A stretch of DNA of 64,000 bases from Aquarana catesbeiana (Eukaryota; Chordata; Amphibia; Anura; Ranidae). Positions 9,235 to 20,123 of this stretch are shown piece after piece; position 1 is the stretch's first letter; each line of letters starts with the position of its first letter. The translations under genes and the position numbers were made by a program. The stretch lies in contig NC_133330.1 in NCBI RefSeq assembly GCF_042186555.1, forward strand, positions 347,431,409-347,495,408. The letters run 5' to 3'. The notes under the pieces were generated by a model. That model was not told the DNA's origin. It saw nothing but the letters and a program-made list of their open reading frames with translations, and made no database searches.

Positions 9235-11733
9235 ATGGAGGCCAGCAGGGCCTCTCCTGCTGGAAGCTCTCAGCCATCTCCTGGGCCATCAGGTGACATG
9301 CCTGCCCCTGTACAAACCATGGCTGGGGATCTCTTTGCCCCTGGTGAGAATGAAGGCTCAGAGGCAATTCAGGAGCGAGTGGTGGCCGGGATTAAGGTCC
9401 TGAATAAGGAGAGAGACAATCTGTACAAGCTCAGAGCGGAGCTGAAGCGCCTGAGAAGGCAACATGAGGGCTTACATAGCCAGAGACGTGGATCCATGGA
9501 TCCGGAGATCCAACTGGCCAAGGTCCGGGTGGAACACCAGGAGACCATTGTGTCCATGATGGAAGGCAGAGATGGGCCCTTCAAAGAAAAATTCTGCAAT
9601 GACAGAAGGTTTGCGAGGATGACAAAGATGGAGGTGGAGGAGGAGACCCCCAGTTCAGACCTCCTGCCCCCTCAGGGAGAGGTAAGCAGCCCCATGCCTT
9701 CCCAGGACTCAGGAGGCATGCTCAGGGCCATCCAGGTAATGGAGTCTCCTATGCGGGGGGATCAGCTGGTGTTTCATGAGGAGGACATTACAGACAATGT
9801 GCCTGACAAGGTAAAGCCTGTCAAGCCCCATGTGGTGGATAAAACAATTTTTGTGCCATTCAACACTGTGACTATTACAGACAATGTGCCCAGTGACAAT
9901 CAGGCTGCTAGTCCTATGTGTAGCAATGCTGTACCTGCTGATGCTGCAGTACAGCAAAGTTTGCATTTAAAAAAATGACATTCCTGCAGAGGAACTACAA
10001 GATTCAGCAGAACCAATTAACCCCCCTTTAGCTGAGTCTAAAGTTGTTTGCCCCACAGCTGCTGAAGACTCCACAGCACAGCTTCAGGAGACAGCTGGTA
10101 TTACATCAGAAACTGTGACTATTCCTGATGGGAATGTGAATGTTTGTGTGACTGATAAGAATCTTCTCAGCACAAGTGTGATGGACAGTCCTACCAACTC
10201 CGTTCAAGCAGATAATAATTGTAATGTACAGACTACTGTGACTTCAGTGTGGGGCCTTGGCCCTGATAAACCTACATTTGCTCAGGTGGTACGCTCTGCT
10301 CCTGGTAGCTCCACTCCCAAGCGGGTTTTCCCCCTGCAGCCTACCACTTTGGGCACCCCGGGATCTGGTCTTGGGTCTCTGGCTTCTGCTGGGGGTCCGA
10401 GAAGAAATGTGGTAATTTTCAAATGGGAAGGTGGTGCAATCCCTCCAGCACGGCGTGCAGTGGTGGACATGATTTTGGAGATGGGTTTTGGGGCAAATGA
10501 CCTGTATGCTCTAATACATGTAGCTGGGACATGGGAATACACTATTAGTTTCACCAGGCCAGAAGGTCTTGACCTGTTCTGGGAGCGATATGAGGCTCGG
10601 TGCAGGTCAAGACCTGAATGGGAAGGTCTGGCCCCAGTTGCGGTTTCGCAAAGGTCAACGGTGAAAAAGATAACCATCATACTCACCAATGAGAGTGTTC
10701 CTGCTCGGGACCTAGAGGTCTGGTTAAAGAACTATGGTGAGGTTTTGACTAAGCCCAGCAAAATCCTTGATGAGCGTAACATCTGGACTGGGGGTTGGTC
10801 AGTAACAGTCAGGTTGGCCGGGGATGGGAATGTTGTCCATCACCTGCCCTCCTCAGCTTTTATAGGGAGGGATAGGATGACTATTTTCTACCCTGGTCAG
10901 CCGAAGCTGTGTCACCGCTGTGGAGAAAAGGGGCATTTGAGCTCTTCCTGTTCAGCCTTGATATGTTCAGTGTGTCGGGGTCAGGGTCATGTGGCCAAGG
11001 ACTGCACCAAGATGATCAGGTGCAACCTGTGCCTGCGCCTTGGCCACCCCTATAGCAGATGTCCTGAAGCCTGGCACAATATGGAGAAGGAGGTACTAGA
11101 TGACTTGTCAGGGCTGGACGGGATGGAGGGTGAGGCCCCTGGTGTACCATCCTCCTCTGCGGTGACTGACTCCCCTGGTCCTGTTCGGGATCCCTCTCCA
11201 GTTCCTGTGGCCACCCCTCATGTGTCTGTAAGTATTCCTTCTGTATCTGTCTCTGTGTCCCACCAGCCTACTGTACCCTCTCCTCATGTGTCAGAACCTT
11301 CCAAGTCTGTGCACCCCGAGTCAGTTACCCCCCAGGAGTCTACCCCTCCTAAGTCTGACTCAAAGGGAGCACCCCCCCCCCCCCACCAGGAGTGGTAGTG
11401 GGTACTAAAAAGGTTGCTTCTTCCTCTCTAAAGGAGTCTTCTGTAAAGACTTCAAAGAAAAAAACAAGAGATGAGGGCATCTCTGAAGCGGACCTGCAGT
11501 ACCTGGAGGAGAGAAGGAAGGTTGGGAAGCAGAAGAAGCAGGTGGTGAGGACGGAACAGGCTCCAGTGCCTGTCTCCAACCGTTATAGGTCCTCTAATTG
11601 GGATATTTCTTCATCTGGAGCTTCTTCGGAGCGAAGTTCCGATTCTGAGATGGAATTTGAGGCGGCCTCAAGAAAGAGAGAGGCTTCTGGTGATGAGCAG
11701 CAGAGGGGAGCTAAGAAGCAATCCACCCAATAA
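9235..11733 (+). pseudogene. Tx1-type LINE ORF1 (gag-like, three zinc knuckles), frameshifted
   Basis: ORF1 encodes the nucleic-acid-binding partner of the LINE particle. The first frame starts at ATG 9235 and holds a basic coiled stretch (NKERDNLYKLRAELKRLRRQ). It breaks at a run of seven A near 9970. The second frame continues to 11398 and carries three CCHC knuckles in a row: CHRCGEKGHLSSSC, CSVCRGQGHVAKDC and CNLCLRLGHPYSRC. It breaks at a run of about ten C near 11371-11384. The third frame (about 11385-11733) is a charged, Ser-rich tail with KTSKKKTRD. Both breaks sit exactly in homopolymers, so each could be a sequencing or assembly slip rather than a true mutation. With both corrected, the ORF would be about 830 codons. 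Confidence 0.8.
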
Positions 11734-11739
11734 CCCAAA

Positions 11740-13883
11740 TGGTGGTTCCCCCTCCGTTAAAAGTGGTGACAATAAATGTCGCCAGCATTAAGTCAGTAAG
11801 AGCTCGTTCTATGGCCTTCTTTTTGTTCAGCCAATTAAATGCTGACCGGATGGCTTGACGCCTGAGTTTTACAAAGCTTTTAAGCCTATTCTGGCCCCAC
11901 ATTTGGTAGAGGTTTTTAACAGTTGCCTTGCAGAAGGGGTACTTCCCCCTTCCATGAGGCACTCGGCTGTGATTCTTCTTTCAAAGGGTAAAGATCCTTC
12001 GATGATTGAGAATTGGCGCCCCATCAGCCTTCTTAATGTCGATAGAAAGATACTGGCAAAGATATTTTTCTGGCGCCTATCGTCAGTAGCAGAGTCTTTG
12101 CTTTCTCGCCATCAGCACTGTTCGGTCCAGGGTAGAAGCACCTTCACAGCGGTTTTAGCTGTCCGGGAGGCCTTGGAGCGGTGCAGGGCTGCAGGCTGGG
12201 GAAAGTATTTGCTGACATTGGATCAGGCAAAGGCTTTTGATCGTGTTAACCATGAGTACCTGTGGTTGCTCCTTAGTAAGTACGGTCTGCCGGGTGGTTT
12301 TATCGATTGGTTGAAAGTCTTGTATAAGGGGGCAGAAAGCTTTCCTCTTGTTATTGGTTGGGTTGGGCAGTCCTTTGAGGTTGGCTCTGGAGTGCGTCAA
12401 GGTTGTCCCCTGAGTCCCCTGCTCTATGTGTTTGCAATCGACCCCTTCATCAGGAGAGAGCGGCATGTTGTGTGGGGTGCCAGTGGGGCTCCCGGGTGAG
12501 CCGTCTTTGAGGGTTGTTGCCTATGCGGACGATGTGTCCGTGATTGTCACTGGGGCGGATGAAGCAGAGGAGGTGGTCTCTCTGACATCACGGTATTCTG
12601 AAGCATCAGGCTCCAAGATCAATCAGGAAAAGAGTGAAGTTTTCTGGATGGGAAAGGAAGGTGAGGGTTTTGATCTCCCGGATACCTTTCCAGTGCCCCA
12701 GGAAAGAATTAAGATTCTAGGCATTGCATTTGGACCCGGCGATTATGGCCTCAAAAACTGGGAAGGCAGACTGGAAATTGCCAATACTAAGGTGGTCAGC
12801 TGGAAGAGATGGAAGTTATCTATGAGGGAAAGGGTTGATCTGATTAAGACTTACCTGATTCCGATCTTCTTGTATGTCAGCTTTGTCTGCATCTTGCCAG
12901 TGTCTCTCTATGCTAGGGTCAGTAGTGTGTTCTTCCAGATGTTGTGGGGGAACAGACTGAACCCCATCAAGAGGAATGTCACCTATCTATCCAGGAGGGA
13001 GGTCACCTATCTATCCAGGAGGGAGGGTGGCTTAGGTATGGTCAACCCAGTTCTTTTCTTTTCACTGCTTTTTCTCAAGTTTAATATTGGTAATATGCTT
13101 GCAGTGGAACCTCCTGGATGGGTAGGCATATTTAGATCTTGGTTTAGGCCTTTTCTGCGACTTTGGGAAGAAGGTGGCCAAGTGAAGGATCTCAGGGGTC
13201 ATCGTGGTCAGCTACCAGCCTATGTCGCTCCGTGCCTGAAGTTATTACGGCAGTGGCGATTGTCGGCTGAAGATCTCAGATCGGTTCCGAGGAAAGTCCT
13301 TATGAGTTGAGTCTTGAGCGAAGTCTTTCATGACCCACTGGCCTTAAGGGATTGCCCAGGCCCAGTTTTGAGGGCAGGGTTAAGACTTATTAATTTGGAC
13401 AGAGTACCCCCTAAATTTAGGGATCTGGCCTGGTTGTGCTTCCATGGGAGGCTCTATGTTAGGGGCGATTTGAAATTCCGCAGTGGGATGGATCGTAGCT
13501 GTCCTCGGGAGGAGTGTGCAGGTGAGGAGGAGACTATGGACCATTTTCTGCTTCATTGCCCTTTTAACATAGAGGTGTACAAACAGGTGGGGCGGGCCCT
13601 CGGTGTCCCTTTCCTCTCCAGGCTGGGTTATGCTGAGTGGGTGTACGAAGCATTCAATACTGGTGGTGTTTTTTGTTTGGATACACTGTTTTTAGTTAGC
13701 CTAGTAGTCCGTTATTTCACTTGGAACGCACGGTGTCAGGTCAGCATTCGGCATAAAATCCTTCCTGTTGAGGTGGTGGTGTATGACATTTTGCATGAGG
13801 TGGAGAAGATTCGGGTGCTTGAGAGAGACAAGCGGAGTCAGGGGGCTTGGTTGAAGGTGTGGAGGGGTTTCAAGCCTCCCTGA
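11740..13883 (+). pseudogene. Tx1-type LINE ORF2 (endonuclease start + reverse transcriptase), internally deleted
   Basis: ORF2 starts at ATG 11740 with VVTINVASIKSVRAR, the first strand of an APE-type endonuclease. It jumps near 11850 into the reverse transcriptase (PDGLTPEFYKAF), so most of the endonuclease and the RT N-terminus are deleted and the frame changes. RT blocks follow: WRPISLLNVDRKILAKI, LTLDQAKAFDRVNHEYL, GVRQGCPLSPLLYVF and the catalytic AYADDVSVIV, with a second frame change near 12480. A 24-bp direct duplication gives VTYLSRRE twice (12979-13026). A stop at about 13309 separates the last part, which has the cysteine-rich CPREECAGEEETMDHFLLHC motif near the C-terminus. The YADDVSV box and the knuckled ORF1 point to the Tx1 clade. 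Confidence 0.85.
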
Positions 13884-14180
13884 CTGCCAGGAGTCTCTTT
13901 CCCGGGTGTGGCTGTCTGTCTCTTATCACCCTAGATTATTATTTTGGATTAATTTTTGATAAATGGCTGCGTACATAGGTGATGGGTTGTGCCTCTTAGG
14001 CCCTCTCTGCTGCTTTATGTAAATAATTTTGGTAGTGGATTATGTATATATTGTATATATTCTGAACATGGATGTGTATTCCTTGGATTTCTGTTGAAGT
14101 TTTGTACTATGGTTTTGTTTTTTACTTTTGTATAAAATTGGTTGCTTGATTCTTTTTAATAAAAGATCAATAGTGCCCCA

Positions 14181-14418
14181 AGGGCCACCTCCAGCCTGTG
14201 GGCTGCAGTTTGGAGGATCTCTAGGCTTTGAAGATGTGTGTCTCATGATTACCACCTTCCCCTCACATGTGGCCCACTGAAGTTTTCCCACAAACATCCA
14301 AACATATTGCATGGAAACCGTATACATATCTAGTAAATGAAAACTGTTTCTTTGCTCAGTAGAGTTCAATAAAACATATCCTATATATAGTTCTGTGTTG
14401 AATGATGAATGATCTCAC
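14181..14418. other. Intron sequence with hAT-end-like motif
   Basis: 14181-14235 (GGGCCACCTCCAGCCTGTGG, then GCAGTTTGGAGGATC) resembles the ends of hAT-Charlie-like elements. The rest shows nothing I can name. The donor of the neighbouring exon is at 14418-14417. Confidence 0.35.
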
Positions 14419-14614
14419 CTGCCCCCATCTCTGGTGACTCCAGTCTGGTAAGTCTGAAAGCTCCCCAGGCCGCCATCCATTCCTCACTGGCCAGTAACGG
14501 CTGTAAGCTCCTGCGTTGCTGCCATGGTGCCCAGGCCCTGCTGCCCCCTGGCCAGTGGTAGAACCGCAGCACCAGGAGCATGTCTTCTTCTGGAGAAACG
14601 TTCCCGAAAACTGC
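14419..14614 (-). CDS. CCDC17: CCDC17 internal exon (eighth in window)
   Basis: This exon of 196 bases is bordered on the minus strand by TATTTTCCAG|GCAG and GGGGCAG|GTGAGATC. In the frame that fits the upstream exon (phase 0 in, phase 1 out) it encodes 65 residues with no stop, including NVSPEEDMLLVLRFYHWPGG, RAWAPWQQRRSLQPL and WMAAWGAFRLTRLE. The alternating hydrophobic strands look like part of a C2-like beta fold, but this is only an impression. I assign it to CCDC17 because strand, order and phase fit the chain of recognised exons, not because I recognise this segment on its own. A second AG four bases downstream is an alternative acceptor but would shift the frame. The next exon must begin with two bases that complete a codon starting in G, and I did not find it in the window. 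Confidence 0.7.
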
Positions 14615-14892
14615 CTGGAAAATACGACACAGCTTCTAGATGAATATAGAGTTGGCAAAGTTGTGTTGGGGAACATCAACGATACAAAATATATGAATGC
14701 TGAAGAACCTACTTTACTGTAAACCTTTCCAACCTATAACCATATAACTATCCTTCAGCCGGACTCTGTCCCTTACTTCACAAAAGTACAACACCTAAGC
14801 TATTTTCCTTAGAGCAATTTTTTTTTTTTTTTGCAAATTTAAAAAGATATAAAAAGAGCATCTTTGAGAGTCAGAGTGCATCAGAAGTAAAA
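14615..14892. other. Intron, nothing recognised
   Basis: Contains a 14-base T run near 14820 that probably lies just outside the Tc1 relic. No other feature seen. Confidence 0.4.
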
Positions 14893-15835
14893 ATGGGCCG
14901 AGGTTCACCAATCGGTGAAAAGCTGTGTCTAAAAATTGCCAAACTTTTTCAGAAAACTGTTCCTCAATGTAAAATTGCAAAGACTTTAAATGTATGATCA
15001 TCTCCAGTATATAATATCATCAAAAGATTCTGAGAATCTGGAGAAGTGTCTGTGTGGAAGGGACAAGGTCAAAATGTGATATTAGATCTCAGTGATCTTC
15101 AGGCCCTCAGACAGGACTGATTAAAACCAGGCATGATTGTGGGATTTATGTTACTGTATGGGCTCAGGAATACTTCCAGAAATCACTGTCTGTGAACAGA
15201 GCTCACCGTCCCATCCAGAAATACAAGGTAAAGCTCTACCATGCAAAGAAGAAGCCATATCTGAACATAATCCAGAAATACAAGGTAAAGCTCTACCATG
15301 CAAAGAAGAAGCCATATCTGAACATAATCCAGAAATACAAGGTAAAGCTCTACCATGCAAAGAAGAAGCCATATCTGAACATAATCCAGAAACGCCGCTG
15401 TCTTCTCTGGGCTAAAGCTCATTTAAAATGGTCTGTTGCAAAGTGGTAAACGGTTCTGTGGTCAGACAAATCAATATTTGACATGCTTTTTAGCAACCAT
15501 GGGCACCGCATCCTCCGCACTAAAGAGGAGAGGAACCTTCCGGCTTGTTATCAGCGCTCAGTCCAAATCTCTGATGGTATGGAGGGTGTATTATTACATC
15601 TGGAATGGGCAGCATCATCTGGAAAGGCCCCATCAATGCTGCAAGATGTCTCCATGTTTTAGAGCATCCAGACAATGTCTTTTTCAGAAAAGGTCTTGCT
15701 TATTTTAGTAGGACAATGCTAAACCACATACTGCATCTATGACAATAGCATGGCTTCCTAGTAGAAGAGTCTGGGGGCTTAACTGGCCTGCCTGCAGTCC
15801 AGACCTTTCACCAACTGAAAATATTTGGCACATAC
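14893..15835 (+). pseudogene. Tc1/mariner transposase relic with internal triplication
   Basis: This is a degenerate Tc1-family transposase, which binds the element ends and cuts by a DDE mechanism. ATG at 14893 gives MGRGSPIGEKLCLKIAKLFQ and KTVPQCKIAKTLNV then a stop, followed by the helix-turn-helix remainder YNIIKRF. Later pieces match the catalytic half: RRCLLWAKAHLKW, a shifted segment at 15550-15640 (LMVWR) and the SPDLSPTENIWH-like end near 15800-15835. There are stops and several frame changes throughout. A 57-bp block is present three times in tandem (15215-15385). I could not identify terminal repeats. Confidence 0.75.
15215..15385. repeat. 57-bp block triplicated in tandem inside Tc1 relic
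   Basis: Three near-identical 57-bp units start at 15215, 15272 and 15329. Each encodes 19 residues (KVKLYHAKKKPYLNIIQ type) in the old transposase frame, so the frame is kept across the expansion. Confidence 0.95.
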
Positions 15836-16271
15836 AGTGATCAATGATAACACTATACACTGTCACTGTACTAATGACACTGGCTGGGAGAAGTTTAACA
15901 ACTAGTGGCAATCAAGGGGTTAACTGTGTACCTAACAATGTGTTACTTTCTGATATGGCTGTTTTTTGTCCCTGAAGAAGCAGACAGATCGCTGTTCCTA
16001 TGATTTTGTAAATACAGAGCTCTGTGATTGGACACACCAGATCAGCTGATTTCAGCCAAATTCATTGGCTGAAATCAGCTGCCAAACTCGTGCTGTGTCC
16101 AATCATGCGCGCCCCGAATCCAGAAGACAGGCGGTGACGTAGAGGTACGTTGTCCGGCCTGCCTGTGCCGCCTCTCTGCCGTAAATCTACTGTGGGACGG
16201 CAGAAAGTCGCTAATAACCCTGAAAATGACAAAAGTGTTAGGAACAAAGATGTCTGCACTGTATACAACTG
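15836..16271. repeat. Ranid interspersed repeat with hairpin
   Basis: The text ACAGTGATCAATGATAACAC and the TGTGATTGGACACA motifs are typical of an abundant ranid repeat. A 17-bp perfect inverted repeat CAGCTGATTTCAGCCAA (16043-16059) faces 16065-16081 with a 5-base loop. Confidence 0.6.
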
Positions 16272-16828
16272 TTTGGTTGGGACTGTCATCACTACTGGTG
16301 GGACTGTCATCTTTACTGGTGGGACTGTCATCTCTACTGGTGGGACTGTCATCACTACTGGTGGGACTGTCATCTCTACTGGTGGGACTGTCATCACTAC
16401 TGGTGGGATTGTCATCTCTACTGGTGGGACTGTCATCACTACTGGTGGGACTGTCATCTCTACTGGTGGGACTGTCATCTCTACTGGTGGGATTGTCATC
16501 ACTGCTGGTGGGACTGTCATCACTGCTGGTGGGACTGTCATCACTACTGGTGGGACTGTCATCACTACTGGTGGGATTGTCATCACTACTGGTGGGACTG
16601 TCATCTCTACTGGTGGGACTGTCATCACTGCTGGTGGGACTGTCATCACTACTGGTGGGACTGTCATCTCTACTGGTGGGAGTGTCATCACTACTGGTGG
16701 GAGTGTCATCACTACTGGTGGGAGTGTCATCACTACTGGTGGGATTGTCATCACTACTGGTGGGACTGTCATCACTGCTGGTGGGACTGTCATCACTACT
16801 GGTGGGACTGTCATCACTGCTGGTGGTC
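16272..16828. repeat. 21-bp minisatellite, about 26 copies
   Basis: The unit is GTGGGACTGTCATCACTACT plus G, with variants TCTCTACTG and TCACTGCTG. The unit length is a multiple of three and has no stop in several frames, so open frames of 230-290 codons run through it on both strands. None looks like a gene. The array lies in the intron between the exons at 19567-19393 and 14614-14419. Confidence 0.95.
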
Positions 16829-17640
16829 GGGACATTTTTCTTTTTTGATGGAAAGATTTGTACCTCTTGTTCTCCAAACACGAAGCAGCCATGTAAGACG
16901 CTGGAGCTGACGGCCGAAATGATGCAACTCATCCCCTTCCCGCGAGTCCGAATCACCTAGAGATTCAGAGATGGCTTATTATTAAATCGTTTGTTACAGA
17001 GAAGTCTTTGTATTTCACCAAATAAATTCAACTCTTGAACGCCACGTTTACGCGTTTCATTGGTTTGTACCTGTAGTAACGCCCAGAAAAAATAGTCTGC
17101 ATTTTGCCAAACGCAGCAAGATCAAGGCACGACCCAACTGTTGTATCTTTATTTTATTTTTCAATAAAACATTTCTTGTTTACACGGATTTCCTCCACTG
17201 AGGAGAAAACGTAAAGGGGCGGGTTCTAACACTGGCGAGCTCTGTCATTGGCTATCACAGTGATTACTGGTAAACAAACATATATAATGCTGGCAGATCT
17301 AAAATAAGCAGTTGCCCAAACACAATCAGGATAGTTTGCAAACAAATATCAACACAAATATAACATAATAAATGAAGAAAGAAAACAAAAAGTCCAAAAT
17401 AGTGAGGAAATCTGATGTGGGAAAATCACTGCAATCCAAAAAGTGGGACACCCAAGTGTACCCCCACCCAAGTGTACCCCCACCCAAGTGTACCCCACCC
17501 AAGTGTACCCCACCATTAGACGGAATGGACTCTTACCAAAACATTTGGACCCTTTACTTAAAAAAAACATGGAGAATTCTACTCTGCCCAAACCAGGATG
17601 GTGGAGTGAGGCCAGCAGCTGTCATGGAATAGGAGTGCCA
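16829..17640. other. Intron with small 15-bp repeat
   Basis: At 17449-17512 a unit CACCCAAGTGTACCC is repeated about four times. Nothing else recognised. Confidence 0.5.
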
Positions 17641-18962
17641 CATGCTCCTGACACCCACACACGTGTCTGTACCCCCCAGTCATGAGCCCCGACACCCACA
17701 CACGTGTCTGTACCCCCCAGTCTTGAGCCCCGACACCCACACACGTGTCTGTACCCCCAGTCATGAGTCCCGACACCCACACACGTGTCTGTACCCCCCC
17801 AGTCATGAGTCCCGACACCCACACACGTGTCTGTACCCCCAGTCATGAGCCCCGACACCCACACACGTGTCTGTACCCCCAGTCATGAGCCCCGACACCC
17901 ACACACGTGTCTGTACCCCCAGTCATGAGCCCCGACACCCACACACGTGTCTGTACCCCCCCAGTCATGAGCCCCGACACCCACACACGTGTCTGTACCC
18001 CCAGTCATGAGTCCCAACACCCACACACGTGTCTGTACCCCCCCAGTCATGAGCCCCGACACCCACACACGTGTCTGTACCCCCAGTCATGAGCCCCGAC
18101 ACCCACACACGTGTCTGTACCCCCCCAGTCATGAGTCCCGACACCCACACACGTGTCTGTACCCCCAGTCATGAGCCCCGACACCCACACACGTGTCTGT
18201 ACCCCCAGTCATGAGCCCCGACACCCACACACGTGTCTGTACCCCCAGTCATGAGTCCCGACACCCACACACGTGTCTGTACCCCCCCAGTCATGAGTCC
18301 CGACACCCACACACGTGTCTGTACCCCCCCAGTCATGAGTCCCGACACCCACACACGTGTCTGTACCCCCCAGTCATGAGCCCCCAGGACACCCACACGT
18401 GTCTATACCCCCCAGTCATGAGCCCCGACACCCACACACGTGTCTGTACCCCCCAGTCATGAGCCCCCAGGACACCCACACGTGTCTGTACCCCCAGTCA
18501 TGAGCCCCGACACCCACACACATGTCTGTACCACCCAGTCATGAGCCCCCAGGACACCCACACGTGTCTGTACCCCCCCAGTCATGAGCCCCGACACCCA
18601 CACACGTGTCTGTACCCCCAGTCATGAGCCCCGACACCCACACGTGTCTGTACCCCCAGTCATGAGCCCCGACACCCACACACATGTCTGTACCCCCCAG
18701 TCACGAGCCCCGACACCCACACACGTGTCTGTACCCCCAGTCATGAGCCCCGACACCCACACGTGTCTGTACCCCCAGTCATGAGCCCCGACACCCACAC
18801 ACGTGTCTGTACCCCCCAGTCACGAGCCCCGACACCCACACACGTGTCTGTATCCCCAGTCATGAGCCCCGACACCCACACACGTGTCTGTACCCCCAGT
18901 CATGAGTCCCAACACCCACACACGTGTCTGTACCCCCAGTCATGAGCCCCGACACCCACACA
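17641..18962. repeat. 40-42-bp minisatellite, about 32 copies, one E-box per unit
   Basis: The unit reads GTCATGAGCCCCGACACCCA then CACACGTGTCTGTACCCCCA, with one to three extra C in some copies. Nearly every unit contains CACGTG. Some units near 18380, 18470 and 18550 carry an extra CAGGACACC variant, a sign of local block duplication. Confidence 0.95.
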
Positions 18963-19392
18963 CCATTTACCATCTGAACCATTTATGAGGGCAGTAGAAG
19001 CCTCTTTAGTTCAGAACTGTCTGTGTTGCCCAATAGAAGTAAATCAGCTTCTTCCTTTCATTCCCCGTCATTTTCCTAATGTTGTCTGGTGGGATTCACG
19101 CAGCTTTTATATCAGGTACTAAAATGATGAGATCCATTTTTTTAACACAATAATTGATGTATTGTGTGAACATCCTATAAAAGTATTATATTATCTGACC
19201 CAATAGGTCTTATGTGTCAATTGTATCCAATGGGAAATGTCTTTTGTGATATACAATATCCTAAATCTTATCTTATGAACATTAGACCTTCATCATTGTC
19301 CTCTTGTCTGCTCTGTAACAATGACATCGAATCGGTTTCTAAGGTTTTCTTATATCATAATATATGTGAATTGTTCTTTGGGGTTCACTGAC
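18963..19392. other. Intron, nothing recognised
   Basis: AT-rich sequence with no element end, exon or repeat that I can name. The donor of the neighbouring exon is at 19392-19391. Confidence 0.4.
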
Positions 19393-19567
19393 CTGTCCAG
19401 AGCTCATGTGATAGCCGACAAGGCGCAGCGTTCCATCCCCCAGAGGAGCATCTATAACGCCATCCATAATGAAACCAACCCTGTCCTCAGAGCCACCGGC
19501 ATCTCCCAATCCTTCCTCAACCTGGATCTCACCCCTGGAATGAAGAACGAGTTTGGGATTAACATCA
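19393..19567 (-). CDS. CCDC17: CCDC17 internal exon (seventh in window)
   Basis: This exon of 175 bases is bordered by TTGTTTTTCAG|TGATG and CTGGACAG|GTCAGTG, both strong splice sites. The first T completes the codon left open by the upstream exon (AG|T = Ser). It is followed by 58 codons: DVNPKLVLHSRGEIQVEEGL, then EDRVGFIMDGVIDAP and LRLVGYHMSSGQ, ending in phase 0 as the next exon requires. The GFIMDGV...LVGYH pattern fits a C-terminal beta-rich domain of CCDC17 as I remember it, but that recall is loose. The opposite strand is also open over exactly the same span, with an acceptor-like AG and a terminal TAG. I prefer the minus strand because two splice sites and two codon phases agree. 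Confidence 0.75.
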
Positions 19568-19935
19568 CTGAAAAACAATAGCAGCTCTTAATATATAAGG
19601 GGCATCAGGCACTGTGGGCCATGGAGGGACATGTGGAACTGTATAATATATATGGATGTTCAGTACTAAGGAAAGAAATTGTATTTATTTATTTCCTAAT
19701 TAGAAATGATAAACTAACACTTGCAGTTAGTGGGCCGAGCTTTATACCAGTTCTGTGTTCTCCATGATAGAACAACACCTCTGAAGCTGTGATCCATCAT
19801 TGAGGACACCATGGCCAGACTCTTGGAAGTGGTGCTGGTTCCGGAACTACAGCATCAGTCAGAGTCATTCTGGCCCCACAACCAGAGTTCCCCAACTTCT
19901 CTGCTTTGCTCATAAAGTATTTTACATATTTAGGC
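19568..19935. other. Intron, nothing recognised
   Basis: No exon or named repeat seen. Confidence 0.4.
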
Positions 19936-20123
19936 AGAGAAAATTGAGTTCTGTCCGTGATACTTTTTTTATTTGCACTAACATACAATTTTTCATGGAC
20001 GAGCTTTCGGGGTGTGTCCCCTTCTTTAAGGTCCAAGCCGTGCACACCCCGAAAGCTCGTCCGTGAAAAATGATATGTTAGTGCAAATAAAAAAAGTATC
20101 ACGGACAGAACTCAATTTTCTCT
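19936..20123. repeat. Foldback (inverted repeat, arms about 75 bp)
   Basis: AGAGAAAATTGAGTTCTGTC at 19936 pairs with its reverse complement ending at 20123. The arms continue through GATACTTTTTTTATTTGCAC and GACGAGCTTTCGGGGTGTG and enclose a loop near 20018-20045. It resembles a small palindromic MITE. The GAAAGCTCGTCC motif recurs widely in frog repeats as far as I remember. Confidence 0.85.

Larger units (their letters stand above)
9111..14168 (+). mobile_element. Tx1-clade non-LTR retrotransposon (LINE), inactive
   Basis: This is a two-ORF LINE: ORF1 with zinc knuckles (9235-11733), then ORF2 with endonuclease start and reverse transcriptase (11740-13883), then a short AT-rich 3' UTR ending near AATAAAAGATC. 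A 12-bp match AATAGTGCCCCA flanks it (9099-9110 and 14169-14180) and is a candidate target-site duplication. Because that 12-mer also belongs to the minisatellite unit on the left, this is not conclusive. The element is about 5 kb long and lacks roughly 1.5 kb of ORF2. Confidence 0.8.

Noticed and set aside
9099..14180. AATAGTGCCCCA as a certain target duplication of the Tx1 LINE
   Set aside because: The 12-mer is part of the minisatellite unit on the left, so the match is weaker evidence than it seems. Kept only as a candidate.
16062..16960. Frames of 230-290 codons across the 21-bp array
   Set aside because: Repeat by-products, open on both strands with no gene-like flanks.
19401..19581. 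Plus-strand terminal exon with acceptor AG at 19400 and stop TAG at 19581
   Set aside because: The same span is a minus-strand exon with both splice sites and with codon phases that fit the CCDC17 exons on either side. I could not recognise the plus-strand protein and saw no upstream plus-strand exon.
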